Shown piece after piece: positions 1 to 8,962 of a stretch of 64,000 nucleotides of DNA (positions within the stretch are counted from its first letter, which is position 1; each line of letters starts with the position of its first letter). Below the pieces are notes generated by a model that was not told where the DNA came from, ran no database searches, and saw nothing but the letters and a program-made list of their open reading frames with translations. Made by a program: the position numbers and the translations under genes. This DNA is from an uncultured Flavihumibacter sp. (GTDB taxonomy: Bacteria; Bacteroidota; Bacteroidia; Chitinophagales; Chitinophagaceae): the NCBI GenBank assembly GCA_902168105.1, contig CABHOY010000051.1, forward strand, positions 1 through 64,000, given 5' to 3'.

Positions 1-223
1 GCCATGTTTCTTCTTTCAAACATAAGAACTCAAAAGTACGATACACCCTCTTTTTATTCGGGTACCTGATGGAGCCAGGTAGTCATTTAAACAATTCTCA
101 ACGCCTAATTTTACTTTTGAGTTTTCCTCTTGTTTCTTATGAATGATAAGTTGTTTATTCATTACGATGATGCTCCAAGATCAGATCAAGTATTTTTTTA
201 CTGTCGCCACGCCTTCGCATCTG

Positions 224-1417
224 TTATTTTTTACCGGTCGCAGTGCCATACAATGCGCCCACAATACGCGAAACCCCATCAGAAGTATTATTCTGAAAAG
301 TGATAACACCGGTTTTATTTTCACGATCGAAATACATAAACGTCTGAATACCCGGATCAAGACCGGAATGCCCCCATAACGTCACCTTGCCGTACGGCGC
401 TTCGAATTCGGATGTACGCCACGTTAATCCCTGCGATTTATCCCACTCAAGTTGCAGCGTAAGCATTTTGTCAAGGGTCGCTTTTTTCAGTATCCGTTTG
501 CCATGCAGCTCACCGCCATTCAGCAATGCCGCCAGATAATAAGATATTTCACGAACACTTGTCCTTACAAGTCCGTCGGGATAATTGGGAAAACTATACA
601 AACAATTCTGCACATAGGTGCCAACCTTAAACTCAGACTCGTTAAGGTACAATCTGGTAATAGTCAGAATGTCCTTCCTGTTCTCTTCTGTAATGTAGGC
701 ATAGGGCCTAACGTAATTATTTGTATCTACTTCGCTTATCATCCATCCGGTATTTTTCATACCCAGGGGTCGGAAAATATTTTCCTTACAATACAAATTG
801 AAAGGTTGTTTGGCAACCTTTTCCACAATCAGCCCAAGTAATCCGAATGCAACATTTGAATACCTGCGCTTTTCTCCCGGAAGCCAGTCCGCGAAACTAT
901 CACCATTATTATAGAGCGTTCCATCAGAAGCCAGCACACCACGTATCCAGTCGTTCAGAGTAAGGGTCGGATCTCCGCAGGCATAACTATTTTCATAGGC
1001 CTTACTGTCAATGATAGAGGAGGTATGTGTTAAGATCTGGAAAATAGTGATGGGTTTATCCGGATGCTTTGGATTACTGATCTTAAAATCGAGATATGTG
1101 TTGATATCCGCGTTCAGATCAATCTTCCCTTTTTCCCATAGCTGCATCAAAGCAGTTGCAGTAAATGTCTTGGACACTGATCCGATATTCATGACACCAT
1201 CAATACTCATCGCTTTGTTATTAGCGATATCGGCTTGTCCATAAGCCCTGGACCATGCTATTTTCCCATCTTTTACTACGGCGGCGGCAAAACCGGGAAT
1301 ATGCTGTTCCGTCATTAATCTCTTTATTTGTGCATCGGCAGAATCATATGCATCCTGCGCCATTCCCTGCATGATGCAGCATAGCATTAACAGCAGATAA
1401 ATTGACATCCTTTTCAT
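224..1417 (-). CDS. Secreted beta-lactamase-fold serine hydrolase
   Basis: The 397-residue protein belongs to the serine beta-lactamase/D-Ala-D-Ala carboxypeptidase (class C, AmpC-like) superfamily. The three active-site boxes are visible: SVSK at about residues 80-83 (nucleophile Ser and general-base Lys), YSN at 186-188 and HSG near 350, which replaces the KTG box. The open frame extends 27 codons upstream, but the ATG at 1417 starts a good signal peptide (MKRMSIYLLLMLCC followed by MQGMAQ), so I chose it. It is probably exported to the periplasm. Family members include peptidases, esterases and D-amino-acid hydrolases, so the substrate cannot be named. It is a single gene; the downstream stretch to position 1 holds no gene I trust. 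Confidence 0.85.
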   Translation of the reverse strand: MKRMSIYLLLMLCCIMQGMAQDAYDSADAQIKRLMTEQHIPGFAAAVVKDGKIAWSRAYGQADIANNKAMSIDGVMNIGSVSKTFTATALMQLWEKGKIDLNADINTYLDFKISNPKHPDKPITIFQILTHTSSIIDSKAYENSYACGDPTLTLNDWIRGVLASDGTLYNNGDSFADWLPGEKRRYSNVAFGLLGLIVEKVAKQPFNLYCKENIFRPLGMKNTGWMISEVDTNNYVRPYAYITEENRKDILTITRLYLNESEFKVGTYVQNCLYSFPNYPDGLVRTSVREISYYLAALLNGGELHGKRILKKATLDKMLTLQLEWDKSQGLTWRTSEFEAPYGKVTLWGHSGLDPGIQTFMYFDRENKTGVITFQNNTSDGVSRIVGALYGTATGKK

Positions 1418-1691
1418 ATGCAATGTATATTGTAGTTGAATCTGTCCTGGGCGTTTTACCGGATACAGTAAGTTAACGAATTCCAAATGCTGTACCAACG
1501 ATGCTGATCCCTTTATTTCAACCAGTTATATTATTCACCAAATGCACCGATCGTTCGATTGTGAACAATTAGTGTACGTATAAGGGCATCTTACAGGGCT
1601 GAAGATAAAGTCAAATAATTCAGGTATTTACTGAAGCCGCATGGCATCGTAGAATGAAGTACGTGCAACCCTGTTTCACACTGATATGAAC

Positions 1692-2516
1692 TCAATCCGC
1701 CATATTAATCATTGCGTTGAACTGCTTAATAAACGCCTTGATCTGCCCCTCTGGTTGCTGACCTATTACTGTAAGGGAAAAGCCGCGATTGAGCTTATAT
1801 GCGGTGCTGTGTTTATATTCCAGGTTTCTTAAATGCACTATACCGAACAAGCTGTTTTTCTTATCAAATAATAATTCCAGTCTGATAGGCGACGATGGTC
1901 CATAAGCAACACCTCCACTAAGGACATAAGACGTGTATCCACAACTCGTGGATTTCCCAAACTGAAATCCCTTTATAAAATCCTTTAACTGTTCAAGTCC
2001 AATAGCAGGCTGCTTAATAATCCCGCTAAGCACTGTTTCAGGTAAAGTTTCAGCCCTTATATTTTGCACCGAGGTATATCCTGTCAGTACTCCCATTAAT
2101 TTATTCTTCTCATTAAATACCTCATCTAGCGCTAGCTCCGCCACAGCAGTACCTACCGCTTCACCGTTTACATATAGCGGACTTCCTTTTTCAATCCGGT
2201 GGGATTTGTATTGAGCAGAAGAAAGATCTAATATCAAACCGATCAGGTACCATTTATTCGTTTCCGCTCCAGTTCCTACAGGAACGTTATCATTTAAAGT
2301 AAACAACAGTGAGCCTCCTGTTTTATCCCTGACATTTGCAGGGCCATCAATCCTTTCGCTTATGATAGGAGGATCGACCAGTTTCACTGGTTGAGTAACA
2401 ACAGTACTATCCTTTTGATCGGAGCTGGGGCCCTGACCCGCATGATTAGTATTTGTCTGCGCAAGGCATTGGTAACATGTAAGCGAAATAAAAAGCAGTA
2501 ACGTGGGCTTAAGCAT
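1692..2516 (-). CDS. Exported protein of unknown function
   Basis: The 274-residue protein begins with a hydrophobic signal peptide (MLKPTLLLFISLTCYQCLAQ). A low-complexity polar linker follows to about residue 60, then a beta-rich body without a motif I recognise. The body opens with DGPANVRDKTGG, which resembles the start of bacterial SH3-like repeats, so a cell-wall or peptide-binding role is possible but is only a guess. Starting at 2516 is natural because the signal peptide begins there. No operon partner is evident: the hydrolase gene at 224-1417 lies 274 bp downstream on the same strand. Confidence 0.6.
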   Translation of the reverse strand: MLKPTLLLFISLTCYQCLAQTNTNHAGQGPSSDQKDSTVVTQPVKLVDPPIISERIDGPANVRDKTGGSLLFTLNDNVPVGTGAETNKWYLIGLILDLSSAQYKSHRIEKGSPLYVNGEAVGTAVAELALDEVFNEKNKLMGVLTGYTSVQNIRAETLPETVLSGIIKQPAIGLEQLKDFIKGFQFGKSTSCGYTSYVLSGGVAYGPSSPIRLELLFDKKNSLFGIVHLRNLEYKHSTAYKLNRGFSLTVIGQQPEGQIKAFIKQFNAMINMAD

Positions 2517-2627
2517 CTTTCGTAGGTATGAGATAAATGTAAATTATGTATTATTAAAGTTATTGAGAAATCACTTCCTGAAGTCATTTTTTTATATTTA
2601 ATCTCTATCACTATAACCTTAACCCAT

Positions 2628-2851
2628 ATGTCAGAACTTAGTTCCTTATACGTAAGACTTAAAATGAAGAAGGAAAACCTGGAGCGATTCTTCCAGGACA
2701 AGCCAATAACGGCAGAAGTTGATCAGGACTGGGCATCCTGGTGGGAAAGCTTAAAAAGCATTGCGCATTATATGGAACAGGCGAAGAAGGCGTTGCGCTG
2801 ATCTATGACTTCTTCTGGCGGAGCGAATCTGTTATGGCACACCTGGTATAG
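2628..2851 (+). pseudogene. Small gene, probably frameshifted
   Basis: From the ATG at 2628 a 57-codon frame runs to TGA at 2799-2801 and gives an acidic, Trp-rich peptide (AEVDQDWASWWESLKSIAHY in the middle). In the +2 frame the sequence then continues with coding-like residues (GTGEEGVALIYDFFWRSESV) to TAG at 2849-2851. Two coherent halves in different frames suggest an intact protein of about 74 residues that has suffered a one- or two-base indel near 2770-2790. Alternatively the first frame alone is the gene. I do not recognise the family. A strong hairpin at 2871-2905 ends the unit. Confidence 0.4.
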
Positions 2852-2870
2852 CTAGTCACGCATTAATGTC

Positions 2871-2905
2871 CCGGTAAATAGCTGCCTGATGCAGCTATTT
2901 ACCGG
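2871..2905. terminator. Perfect 15-bp hairpin between convergent genes
   Basis: CCGGTAAATAGCTGC and its exact complement flank the loop CTGAT. The hairpin lies between the small plus-strand gene and the convergent bacilliredoxin gene, so it can act on transcripts from both sides. There is no long T tract. Confidence 0.7.
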
Positions 2906-2919
2906 GATTGGCTGAATAG

Positions 2920-3339
2920 TCACGCGTATTCTTCAAAAACAGCCAGTAAATCGCTAGTCACGGATTCAGAGGACCGTCCCTCTATTCTATGTTTAGGGAT
3001 AAAGAAAATGAGTTCTTTATCTTTAAATAGTGCAAAAGAAGGTGATGATGGCGGAATGTCGGGAATATAACTGCGGAAGCGTGCTGTAGCTTCCAGATCC
3101 TGTCCTGCAAATACACTCACTACCCGGTCTGGCTTCCTGCCGGATTCATTTTGCATCAAACGTCTTACCGCCGGACGTGCTACGCCCGCAGCGCATCCGC
3201 AAACGCTGTTCACTACAACAAGCGTAGTACCAGACAGATCAAGTGCTTTGTCGACATCTTCCGGGGTCAGTAATTCTTTAACGCTGACGTTCGTTAGTTC
3301 ATCTCTGAACGGTTTTATTAACAGTGGAGAATAAGGCAT
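2920..3339 (-). CDS. BrxA/BrxB-family bacilliredoxin
   Basis: The 139-residue protein matches the bacilliredoxin family (YphP/YqiW), small cytosolic thioredoxin-fold proteins that remove bacillithiol from mixed disulfides on proteins. The family's CGC active site is present as NSVCGCAAG at residues 47-49, followed by the usual P/V-R region and a GQDLEATARFR helix. The open frame extends 30 codons upstream, but MPYSPLLIKP at 3339 matches the usual family N-terminus, so I started there. It implies bacillithiol use, which is common in Bacteroidota (family knowledge). It is monocistronic and convergent with the small gene at 2628. Confidence 0.88.
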   Translation of the reverse strand: MPYSPLLIKPFRDELTNVSVKELLTPEDVDKALDLSGTTLVVVNSVCGCAAGVARPAVRRLMQNESGRKPDRVVSVFAGQDLEATARFRSYIPDIPPSSPSFALFKDKELIFFIPKHRIEGRSSESVTSDLLAVFEEYA

Positions 3340-3680
3340 AAAATAGAGTTTTAAGGTGAACAAAATTGAGGGAATGTGTAATAACGTGTCTGGTAAATTA
3401 ACGTTCCTGAAAATAAATTGTTCATACACTCATATGATTCTGACTCCCGTGAAATAAATCAATCGATTCCAGCCTAGCACCCAATATATGATCCTGGCTC
3501 CAAAGGTAGAGAGCACAGTCCGGCAACCAATCCCTGCTAAAATTCACCCCCGCTCCTGTCCACTTCGTCCGTTTATTTGTCTGCTTGCCTGTTTTCCACT
3601 ACGCCATCAGCACCGATTCCCGTCTATTTGCATTGTATTTCTGCCAATAAAGAAAAAGTAAAACGATAAACATAACGTAA
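3340..3680. other. Intergenic, divergent promoter region
   Basis: This 341-bp gap lies between the divergent bacilliredoxin and DUF2911 genes. It is C- and T-rich on the plus strand (about 3540-3620). I see no ORF, repeat or convincing -7 box, so promoters for both genes are only presumed. Confidence 0.5.
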
Positions 3681-4541
3681 ATGAAGAAGACAATTAACAC
3701 GATGATGATGCTGGTACTGGTACTGTTCGCAGGCTTAACTACTTATGCACAGGTACCGGGTGTTCCAAATACAAGTACAACACAAACCCTGACCCAGGAA
3801 TTGGGCATAGGCAAGATCACACTTACCTATTCAAGACCTAATGTAAAAGGAAGGGAAATATTCGGAGCGCTCGTCCCTTATGGCGAAGTATGGCGTACAG
3901 GTGCGAATACCTCTACACAGATCACATTTACGGAAAATGTGTTACTCGAAGGACATGCTGTTCCTGCCGGCAGTTATTCATTGTTTACCATCCCCAATAA
4001 AGATTCCTGGACTATCATTCTGAATAAGACAGTAGGCAATTGGGGATCATATTCTTATAAACAAGAGAGCGACTTCCTCCGTTTCAATGTCAAAGCAGCT
4101 GCTGCCAAACAGAAACAGGAAACTTTAACGTTCGGGTTTGAGATTGCCACTACAGAAAATACGCTTCTTAACCTTAGTTGGGATAAAGTAAGCGTGGACA
4201 TTCACATGCAGTCTAACGATGAAGAAAAGATCCTTGCTAATATTGATCGCCTGATGGCCGAAAAAGAAGTATCCAACCTGGTTTACTTTACATCTATCCA
4301 ATACTATTATCTGCACAATAAAGATACAGACAAGGCGCTGGGATGGATAGCCAGGGCAAAAAAAGACTTTCCAAAGAGAGGTTCTTACAGGGTGTACGAA
4401 TCCCGTATGCTGCTGAGAAAAGGAGACAAAGCGGGTGCAATTAAAGCCGCTGAAGAAGGTATCAGGATATCCACAGAAAGTAATGACGGCGAGTACCTGC
4501 ATCTGAACCAGGAGGCGCTGGCCATCGCTAAGAAGAAATAA
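3681..4541 (+). CDS. DUF2911 domain protein, exported
   Basis: The 286-residue protein has a signal peptide (residues 1-23, ending TTYAQ) and then a DUF2911 domain. The family's SRPNVKGREIFG and PYGEVWRTGAN motifs (about 50-75) and PAGSYSLFTIP (about 98-108) are visible. The last 100 residues are helical and TPR-like (LGWIARAKKDFPKRGSYRVY). DUF2911 proteins are exported proteins of Bacteroidota with no settled function. It heads a tightly spaced set followed 32 bp later by the DsbD-alpha-like gene, so it may work with the thiol-disulfide proteins downstream. The start codon is clear because it begins the signal peptide. Confidence 0.88.
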   Translation: MKKTINTMMMLVLVLFAGLTTYAQVPGVPNTSTTQTLTQELGIGKITLTYSRPNVKGREIFGALVPYGEVWRTGANTSTQITFTENVLLEGHAVPAGSYSLFTIPNKDSWTIILNKTVGNWGSYSYKQESDFLRFNVKAAAAKQKQETLTFGFEIATTENTLLNLSWDKVSVDIHMQSNDEEKILANIDRLMAEKEVSNLVYFTSIQYYYLHNKDTDKALGWIARAKKDFPKRGSYRVYESRMLLRKGDKAGAIKAAEEGIRISTESNDGEYLHLNQEALAIAKKK

Positions 4542-4573
4542 ACAAATACGTTCACAGTATAAACATTACAATT

Positions 4574-5023
4574 ATGAAATCTATAGCTTTGCTAAGCATG
4601 CTTTGCTCTTTGATATGGTCTTCTGTAGATGCACAGATATTGAAACCAGTAAAATGGAGTTATGCTGCAAAGAAAACATCTGCTACAGAAGCAACCATCT
4701 TCATAAAAGCAACAATGGAGAAAGGATGGCACATCTATTCATTAGATACGCCGGAAGGAGGCCCCGTCGGCACTTCCATCACCTTCACTCCCGATCATTC
4801 ATATCAGTTGACAGGCACCGTTCAGCAACCGAAACCTGCCAGTAAATTGGAAAAACAGTTTGGTGTAGAAGTAAAATACTTTGAGAATACTGTCATCTTC
4901 CAACAGAAAATAAAATTGCAGGAGGTCCAGGCCACTGCCAAAGGAGAGATCAGTTTCATGGTGTGCAGCGATCAGCAATGTCTGCCGCCTTCAATGATCG
5001 CATTTAACGTCGATATAAAATAG
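4574..5023 (+). CDS. DsbD N-terminal (alpha)-like thiol-disulfide protein
   Basis: The 149-residue exported protein corresponds to the periplasmic N-terminal domain of DsbD (Pfam DsbC/DsbD_N type). It has a signal peptide (to about residue 20, SSVDAQ), the WHIYSLDTPEGGPVGT region characteristic of this domain, and a C-terminal CSDQQCLPP motif at about 131-136 that supplies the redox pair. In standalone form it would take electrons from the membrane protein encoded next and pass them to periplasmic targets. It lies 32 bp after the DUF2911 gene and is followed by a weak terminator before the DsbD gene. Confidence 0.85.
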   Translation: MKSIALLSMLCSLIWSSVDAQILKPVKWSYAAKKTSATEATIFIKATMEKGWHIYSLDTPEGGPVGTSITFTPDHSYQLTGTVQQPKPASKLEKQFGVEVKYFENTVIFQQKIKLQEVQATAKGEISFMVCSDQQCLPPSMIAFNVDIK

Positions 5024-5104
5024 CTGGAAATTTCATACAAACAGGAAAAGTGGGATTACACAGTCCTGCTGGGGTTACAACAAACAGGACAAACAACAAA
5101 CAAG

Positions 5105-5143
5105 AAGAAGCGGGCGGGTATCAGCGCCTGCTTCTTTGTTTTT
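5105..5143 (+). terminator. Hairpin with T tract
   Basis: AAGAAGCGGGCG pairs with CGCCTGCTTCTT (one G-T wobble) around an 8-base loop, and TGTTTTTAC follows. It lies between the DsbD-alpha-like gene and the DsbD-like gene. Either the latter has its own promoter in 5144-5349, or this is a partial terminator within the operon. Confidence 0.6.
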
Positions 5144-5349
5144 ACACATCATCTGTGTTCACGCATCAGTATAAACATGCACAGTTTCAGACAGCAATAA
5201 CGCCAGAAACTGGACGCATTAAACGCCTGATTCAATCTGCAATTTGTCCGGTTCACCAGGTTCCTGCTTATTCTTCGTGCCAGCCTTGTATACATTTGAA
5301 GTGTATTGTAAAACATCAGCAATCACGTAAGACAGAAAACGATAAGCGC

Positions 5350-7029
5350 ATGAAAAAGATATTATACAGCCTCCTCACCATACTTTCCCTGTTCTGCATC
5401 AGCAGTGCTGCATGGGCCCAGCAAAAAGCCGATGCAGATACTGAAGCGCTGATCTTTTCGGACATCAACGACCTTTCAGCAGTTGATAGCATTGCAGGAG
5501 TTGATACCACAGTTGTATCAACTGCATTACAGCAGATAGGCACACAGGTGGCTACCCAGGCACATCACCTGGAACTGTTCACTATATTCCTCGGCGGATT
5601 GCTGGGAGGTTTTGCAGCAGTATTGCTGCCCTGCATCTTCCCGATGTTACCGCTGACTGTCGGCTTCTTTACCAAACGCAATCAAAGCAGACGGAAAGGT
5701 ATACTGGACGCACTCACATACGGACTTTCCATCATACTCATCTACGTCGGATTAGGTATCCTGATCACGATCATATTCGGGGCCGATGCACTCAATGCAC
5801 TCTCAACAAACGGTATTTTTAACTTTGTGTTCTTCCTGATGCTGGTGCTCTTTGCTGCATCGTTCTTCGGCGCTTTCGAGCTTACACTACCTGCCAGCTG
5901 GATGAATAAAGTAGGCGGTAACAGCGGGAAAAAAGGCTTTACCGGCATCTTCTTTATGGCGGCTGCACTTGCCCTGGTATCCTTCAGTTGTACCGGTCCT
6001 ATCATTGGCACATTGCTGGTGGAAGCAGCCGTTTCAGGCGCACGCCTGGGACCCGCCATTGGTATGCTGGGCTTTGCAGTAGCGTTATCGCTTCCGTTTG
6101 TATTATTTGCATTATTCCCATCCTGGCTAACCAGCCTGCCTAAATCAGGCTCCTGGCTGAATAGCGTGAAAGTTTGCCTTGGGTTCCTGGAACTGGCACT
6201 GTCGTTAAAATTCCTGAGCAATGTCGACCTGGTGTATCACTGGCATCTCTTTGACCGGGAGGTATTCCTGGTGCTGTGGATCACTATTACCGCACTGGCA
6301 GGCTTCTATTTGCTTGGAAAACTAAAATTCAGCCATGATGGCGATGAAAAACATGTCACAGTTCCCCGGTTATTCATAGCCATTATCGTATTTTCATTTT
6401 CTATTTATATGGTTCCCGGACTTTGGGGGGCACCGCTGAAAGCTATTTCAGCATTCCTGCCTCCTCAGTCAACTCAGGATTTTGACCTGTATACCCGCCA
6501 GTTGAGCTCAGGTACCGAATATCAACAGGCAGGACAAACAGGCAATCTGCAGGATGATCAGCCCAGGAAATACGCCGACCTCTTTGACAAACCATTAAAC
6601 CTTCAACCCTTCTTTGACTATAAGGAAGGTGTGGCATATGCAAAAAAAGCAGGCAAACCTGTCCTTATCGATTTCACAGGACATGCCTGTGTAAACTGTA
6701 GAAAAATGGAAGCTGCCGTATGGCCGGATAAAGATGTCCTTGGCTTATTAAAAAACAGTTATGTACTTATTCAATTGTATGTAGACGATAAAACAGCCCT
6801 GCCTGAAAACGAGCAGTATGTAAGTCCGTTCAGTAAACGGAAAATTACCACTATCGGGGCATTGAACAGTGATATACAGGCCAGGCAGTTCAATGCAAAC
6901 GCACAACCTTTTTATGTGCTGCTGGACCCATCCACACAAAAGCTGCTTGTAGCACCAAAAGGGGCTGATTATAACCCTTCCGGCTATGCCGCTTATCTTA
7001 GATCGGGCATTACATCTTTTGGCAAATAA
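5350..7029 (+). CDS. DsbD/CcdA-type transmembrane thiol reductase with C-terminal thioredoxin domain
   Basis: The 559-residue protein has a signal peptide (residues 1-24, MKKILYSLLTILSLFC...), a CcdA-like region of eight or so hydrophobic helices (about 75-375) and a C-terminal thioredoxin-like domain. Both membrane cysteines of the DsbD beta domain are present: LLPCIFPMLPLT at about 94 and FSCTGPIIGTLL at about 214. The thioredoxin domain carries HACVNCRKME with CVNC at 447-450. It should move electrons from cytosolic thioredoxin to the periplasm, with the separate alpha-like protein (4574-5023) as partner. The open frame runs 100 codons further upstream but crosses the terminator at 5105, so the ATG at 5350 is the real start. 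Confidence 0.92.
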   Translation: MKKILYSLLTILSLFCISSAAWAQQKADADTEALIFSDINDLSAVDSIAGVDTTVVSTALQQIGTQVATQAHHLELFTIFLGGLLGGFAAVLLPCIFPMLPLTVGFFTKRNQSRRKGILDALTYGLSIILIYVGLGILITIIFGADALNALSTNGIFNFVFFLMLVLFAASFFGAFELTLPASWMNKVGGNSGKKGFTGIFFMAAALALVSFSCTGPIIGTLLVEAAVSGARLGPAIGMLGFAVALSLPFVLFALFPSWLTSLPKSGSWLNSVKVCLGFLELALSLKFLSNVDLVYHWHLFDREVFLVLWITITALAGFYLLGKLKFSHDGDEKHVTVPRLFIAIIVFSFSIYMVPGLWGAPLKAISAFLPPQSTQDFDLYTRQLSSGTEYQQAGQTGNLQDDQPRKYADLFDKPLNLQPFFDYKEGVAYAKKAGKPVLIDFTGHACVNCRKMEAAVWPDKDVLGLLKNSYVLIQLYVDDKTALPENEQYVSPFSKRKITTIGALNSDIQARQFNANAQPFYVLLDPSTQKLLVAPKGADYNPSGYAAYLRSGITSFGK

Positions 7030-7064
7030 CGCAACAACAGGTACTAAAAATAAAAAGCAGATAC

Positions 7065-8306
7065 ATGATAAAGCGACAATTAGTGATGGCCATCTGTCTG
7101 ATCTGGACAATAGCCGTGACAGCACAGCAAAAAAAAGAAGATCTGAAACCGGGAATGTGGAATGCTTCAATTCAGAGAAATGACGGGAAACAGATCCCCT
7201 TTGTCATCGACCTGCAGTACGAGCAGCAACAACTCTTTGCATACATCTTAAACGGACAGGAAAAGATCAAAACAGAGAAGATCGTTTTTACGGGAGATTC
7301 AGCCATCATGCGACTGCCAGTGTTTGAATCCTATTTCAGGATCAGGAAAACCGGAACAGGCAGCCTGACCGGTGTATGGGTAAGTGGTGCTACGGATGGT
7401 GAGATCCTTTTCCCCTTCTCCGCTCAACCTGCCGGGCGTCATGTGGCAACGATACCAGCAAATGCCAGCGGAAACATCCAGGGAAAATGGTCTATAGAGT
7501 TTACACGGCCCAATCAAACCAAACGTCCGGCCATAGGCAGCTTCACGCAAAAGGACAACAAGGTGTCCGGGTCCATTCTCACGCCATCGTCCGACTATCG
7601 CTACCTGGAAGGGACTATTTCTAAAGATTCCATTATCTTTTCCACATTTGATGGTAGTCACGCGTTTCTTTTCGAAGCACGAATAGATGGAGATAAAATG
7701 ACAGGCACTTATTACAGCGGAGCGAAAGGCAAAGAGAACTGGGTAGCAGAACGAAATGCGCAGGCAGCCCTGCCGCTTCCGGCTAATCCGGTGACCGAAG
7801 TAAAGAAAACAAATGAAGCAAAACTTAACTTCAGTTTTAAGAACATTGACGGAAATACAGTTTCCATTAATGATGCGCGATATAAAGGCAAAGTAGTGAT
7901 CATACAGATCATGGGTTCATGGTGCCCCAATTGTATGGATGAAACAGCTTTTCTGAGTGAATATTACCGGAAGAATAAAGACAGAGGTATCGAGATCATT
8001 GCACTGGGATATGAACTAAGCACTGATGAAAGCAGATCTGTACAAAGTCTGAAGAAGTTCCAGCAGAAATTCAATGTACCATACGAAATGCTGAATACCG
8101 GCGTGCGGGCATCTGACCCGGAAAAAGCGGAAAAGACCATCCCGCAGGTTACTGCACTTAAAAACTTCCCGACAACGATATTTGTGGATAAAGAAGGAAA
8201 GATCGCTGCGATCAAGACTAATTTCTACGGTCCTGCTGCTAAAGAGTATCACACGAAATTTAAAGAGGATTTTGATGCGACAATAGATAAACTACTAAGT
8301 AAATAA
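7065..8306 (+). CDS. TlpA-like thioredoxin-fold protein, exported
   Basis: The 413-residue protein has a signal peptide (about 1-20, ending TAQQ), an N-terminal beta-rich domain of about 230 residues, and a C-terminal TlpA/ResA-like domain with GSWCPNCMDE at 284-293 (active-site CPNC at 287-290) and the cis-Pro region NFPTTIFVDKEGKI. This makes it a periplasmic thiol-disulfide oxidoreductase, probably served by the DsbD-like protein encoded 35 bp upstream. The N-terminal domain, common in Bacteroidota TlpA proteins, may bind a partner. A strong terminator follows at 8312. Confidence 0.88.
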   Translation: MIKRQLVMAICLIWTIAVTAQQKKEDLKPGMWNASIQRNDGKQIPFVIDLQYEQQQLFAYILNGQEKIKTEKIVFTGDSAIMRLPVFESYFRIRKTGTGSLTGVWVSGATDGEILFPFSAQPAGRHVATIPANASGNIQGKWSIEFTRPNQTKRPAIGSFTQKDNKVSGSILTPSSDYRYLEGTISKDSIIFSTFDGSHAFLFEARIDGDKMTGTYYSGAKGKENWVAERNAQAALPLPANPVTEVKKTNEAKLNFSFKNIDGNTVSINDARYKGKVVIIQIMGSWCPNCMDETAFLSEYYRKNKDRGIEIIALGYELSTDESRSVQSLKKFQQKFNVPYEMLNTGVRASDPEKAEKTIPQVTALKNFPTTIFVDKEGKIAAIKTNFYGPAAKEYHTKFKEDFDATIDKLLSK

Positions 8307-8311
8307 CGGGC

Positions 8312-8355
8312 AAAGCAAAAGCCTTCAGGTAACAATATCTGAAGGCTTTTGCTTT
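8312..8355 (+). terminator. Strong 17-bp terminator hairpin
   Basis: AAAGCAAAAGCCTTCAG pairs perfectly with CTGAAGGCTTTTGCTTT around a 10-base loop. It closes the thiol-disulfide operon. Confidence 0.85.
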
Positions 8356-8396
8356 GTAATCTTACATCTTTTATCTTCAGGATATAATTGCAATAC

Positions 8397-8732
8397 ATGA
8401 CTGATTTTATACTCTGGCTGGAATTTGAAAATATAGTACTCGGCGACAACTGGGACATTGAAAATCAATTTTCTATCGTTCAGGTTTACTTTCCCGATGG
8501 AAGATATTACGGGCTAAACGTCTGGACTTATAAATTCCTCGAAACCTCGATAAAAATGGCTCAGCAAAACGGCGACAATTTAAATGGTCAATACCTTGTA
8601 CCACCGGATCTGTTTGTGAAAGAGCTTACACGTGAATGCATCGAAAACGCAATCAGAGACTTATTAAAAATAGACAACCTCGAAAATGCGCTAAATCCAA
8701 GTGTATACGCGGGATCGGACTTTCAGATCTAA
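8397..8732 (+). CDS. Small acidic protein of unknown function
   Basis: The 111-residue protein is acidic and aromatic-rich (MTDFILWLEFENIVLGDNWD at the start, VPPDLFVKELTRECIENAI later) with no signal peptide or membrane segment. I chose the ATG at 8397; a TTG three codons upstream is also possible. I do not recognise a family. Its size and composition resemble cytosolic immunity-type proteins, but no toxin gene is nearby, so that is weak. It lies alone between two terminators. Confidence 0.6.
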   Translation: MTDFILWLEFENIVLGDNWDIENQFSIVQVYFPDGRYYGLNVWTYKFLETSIKMAQQNGDNLNGQYLVPPDLFVKELTRECIENAIRDLLKIDNLENALNPSVYAGSDFQI

Positions 8733-8844
8733 ATAACACTATATAGGTATTCTTCTTCGTTACCTGTCATCAGCTTTACGACAAGCTCTCTTATCAGAAA
8801 GGCTATTTATTACTAACTAACCTACTGATATTCAACAAATTTCT

Positions 8845-8852
8845 TATCTTTG
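8845..8852 (+). promoter_or_regulatory. Bacteroidota -7 box TATCTTTG
   Basis: TATCTTTG fits the Bacteroidota -7 consensus TAnnTTTG and lies 110 bp upstream of the lipoprotein start at 8963. No clear -33 TTG is seen at the expected spacing. Confidence 0.5.
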
Positions 8853-8962
8853 CCCGGTTTATATCTTATTAAGTATAAAAACACCGACTTCCAGGCGCTA
8901 TGCGCTCTTATTTTTGCAGGTTTAACCTGGCAGTATTCTTTAAATATTCATTCTTATTACCG

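Noticed and set aside
16..162. 48-codon minus-strand ORF near the window start
   Set aside because: It has ATG and stop but no recognisable features and an ordinary composition; it could be chance.
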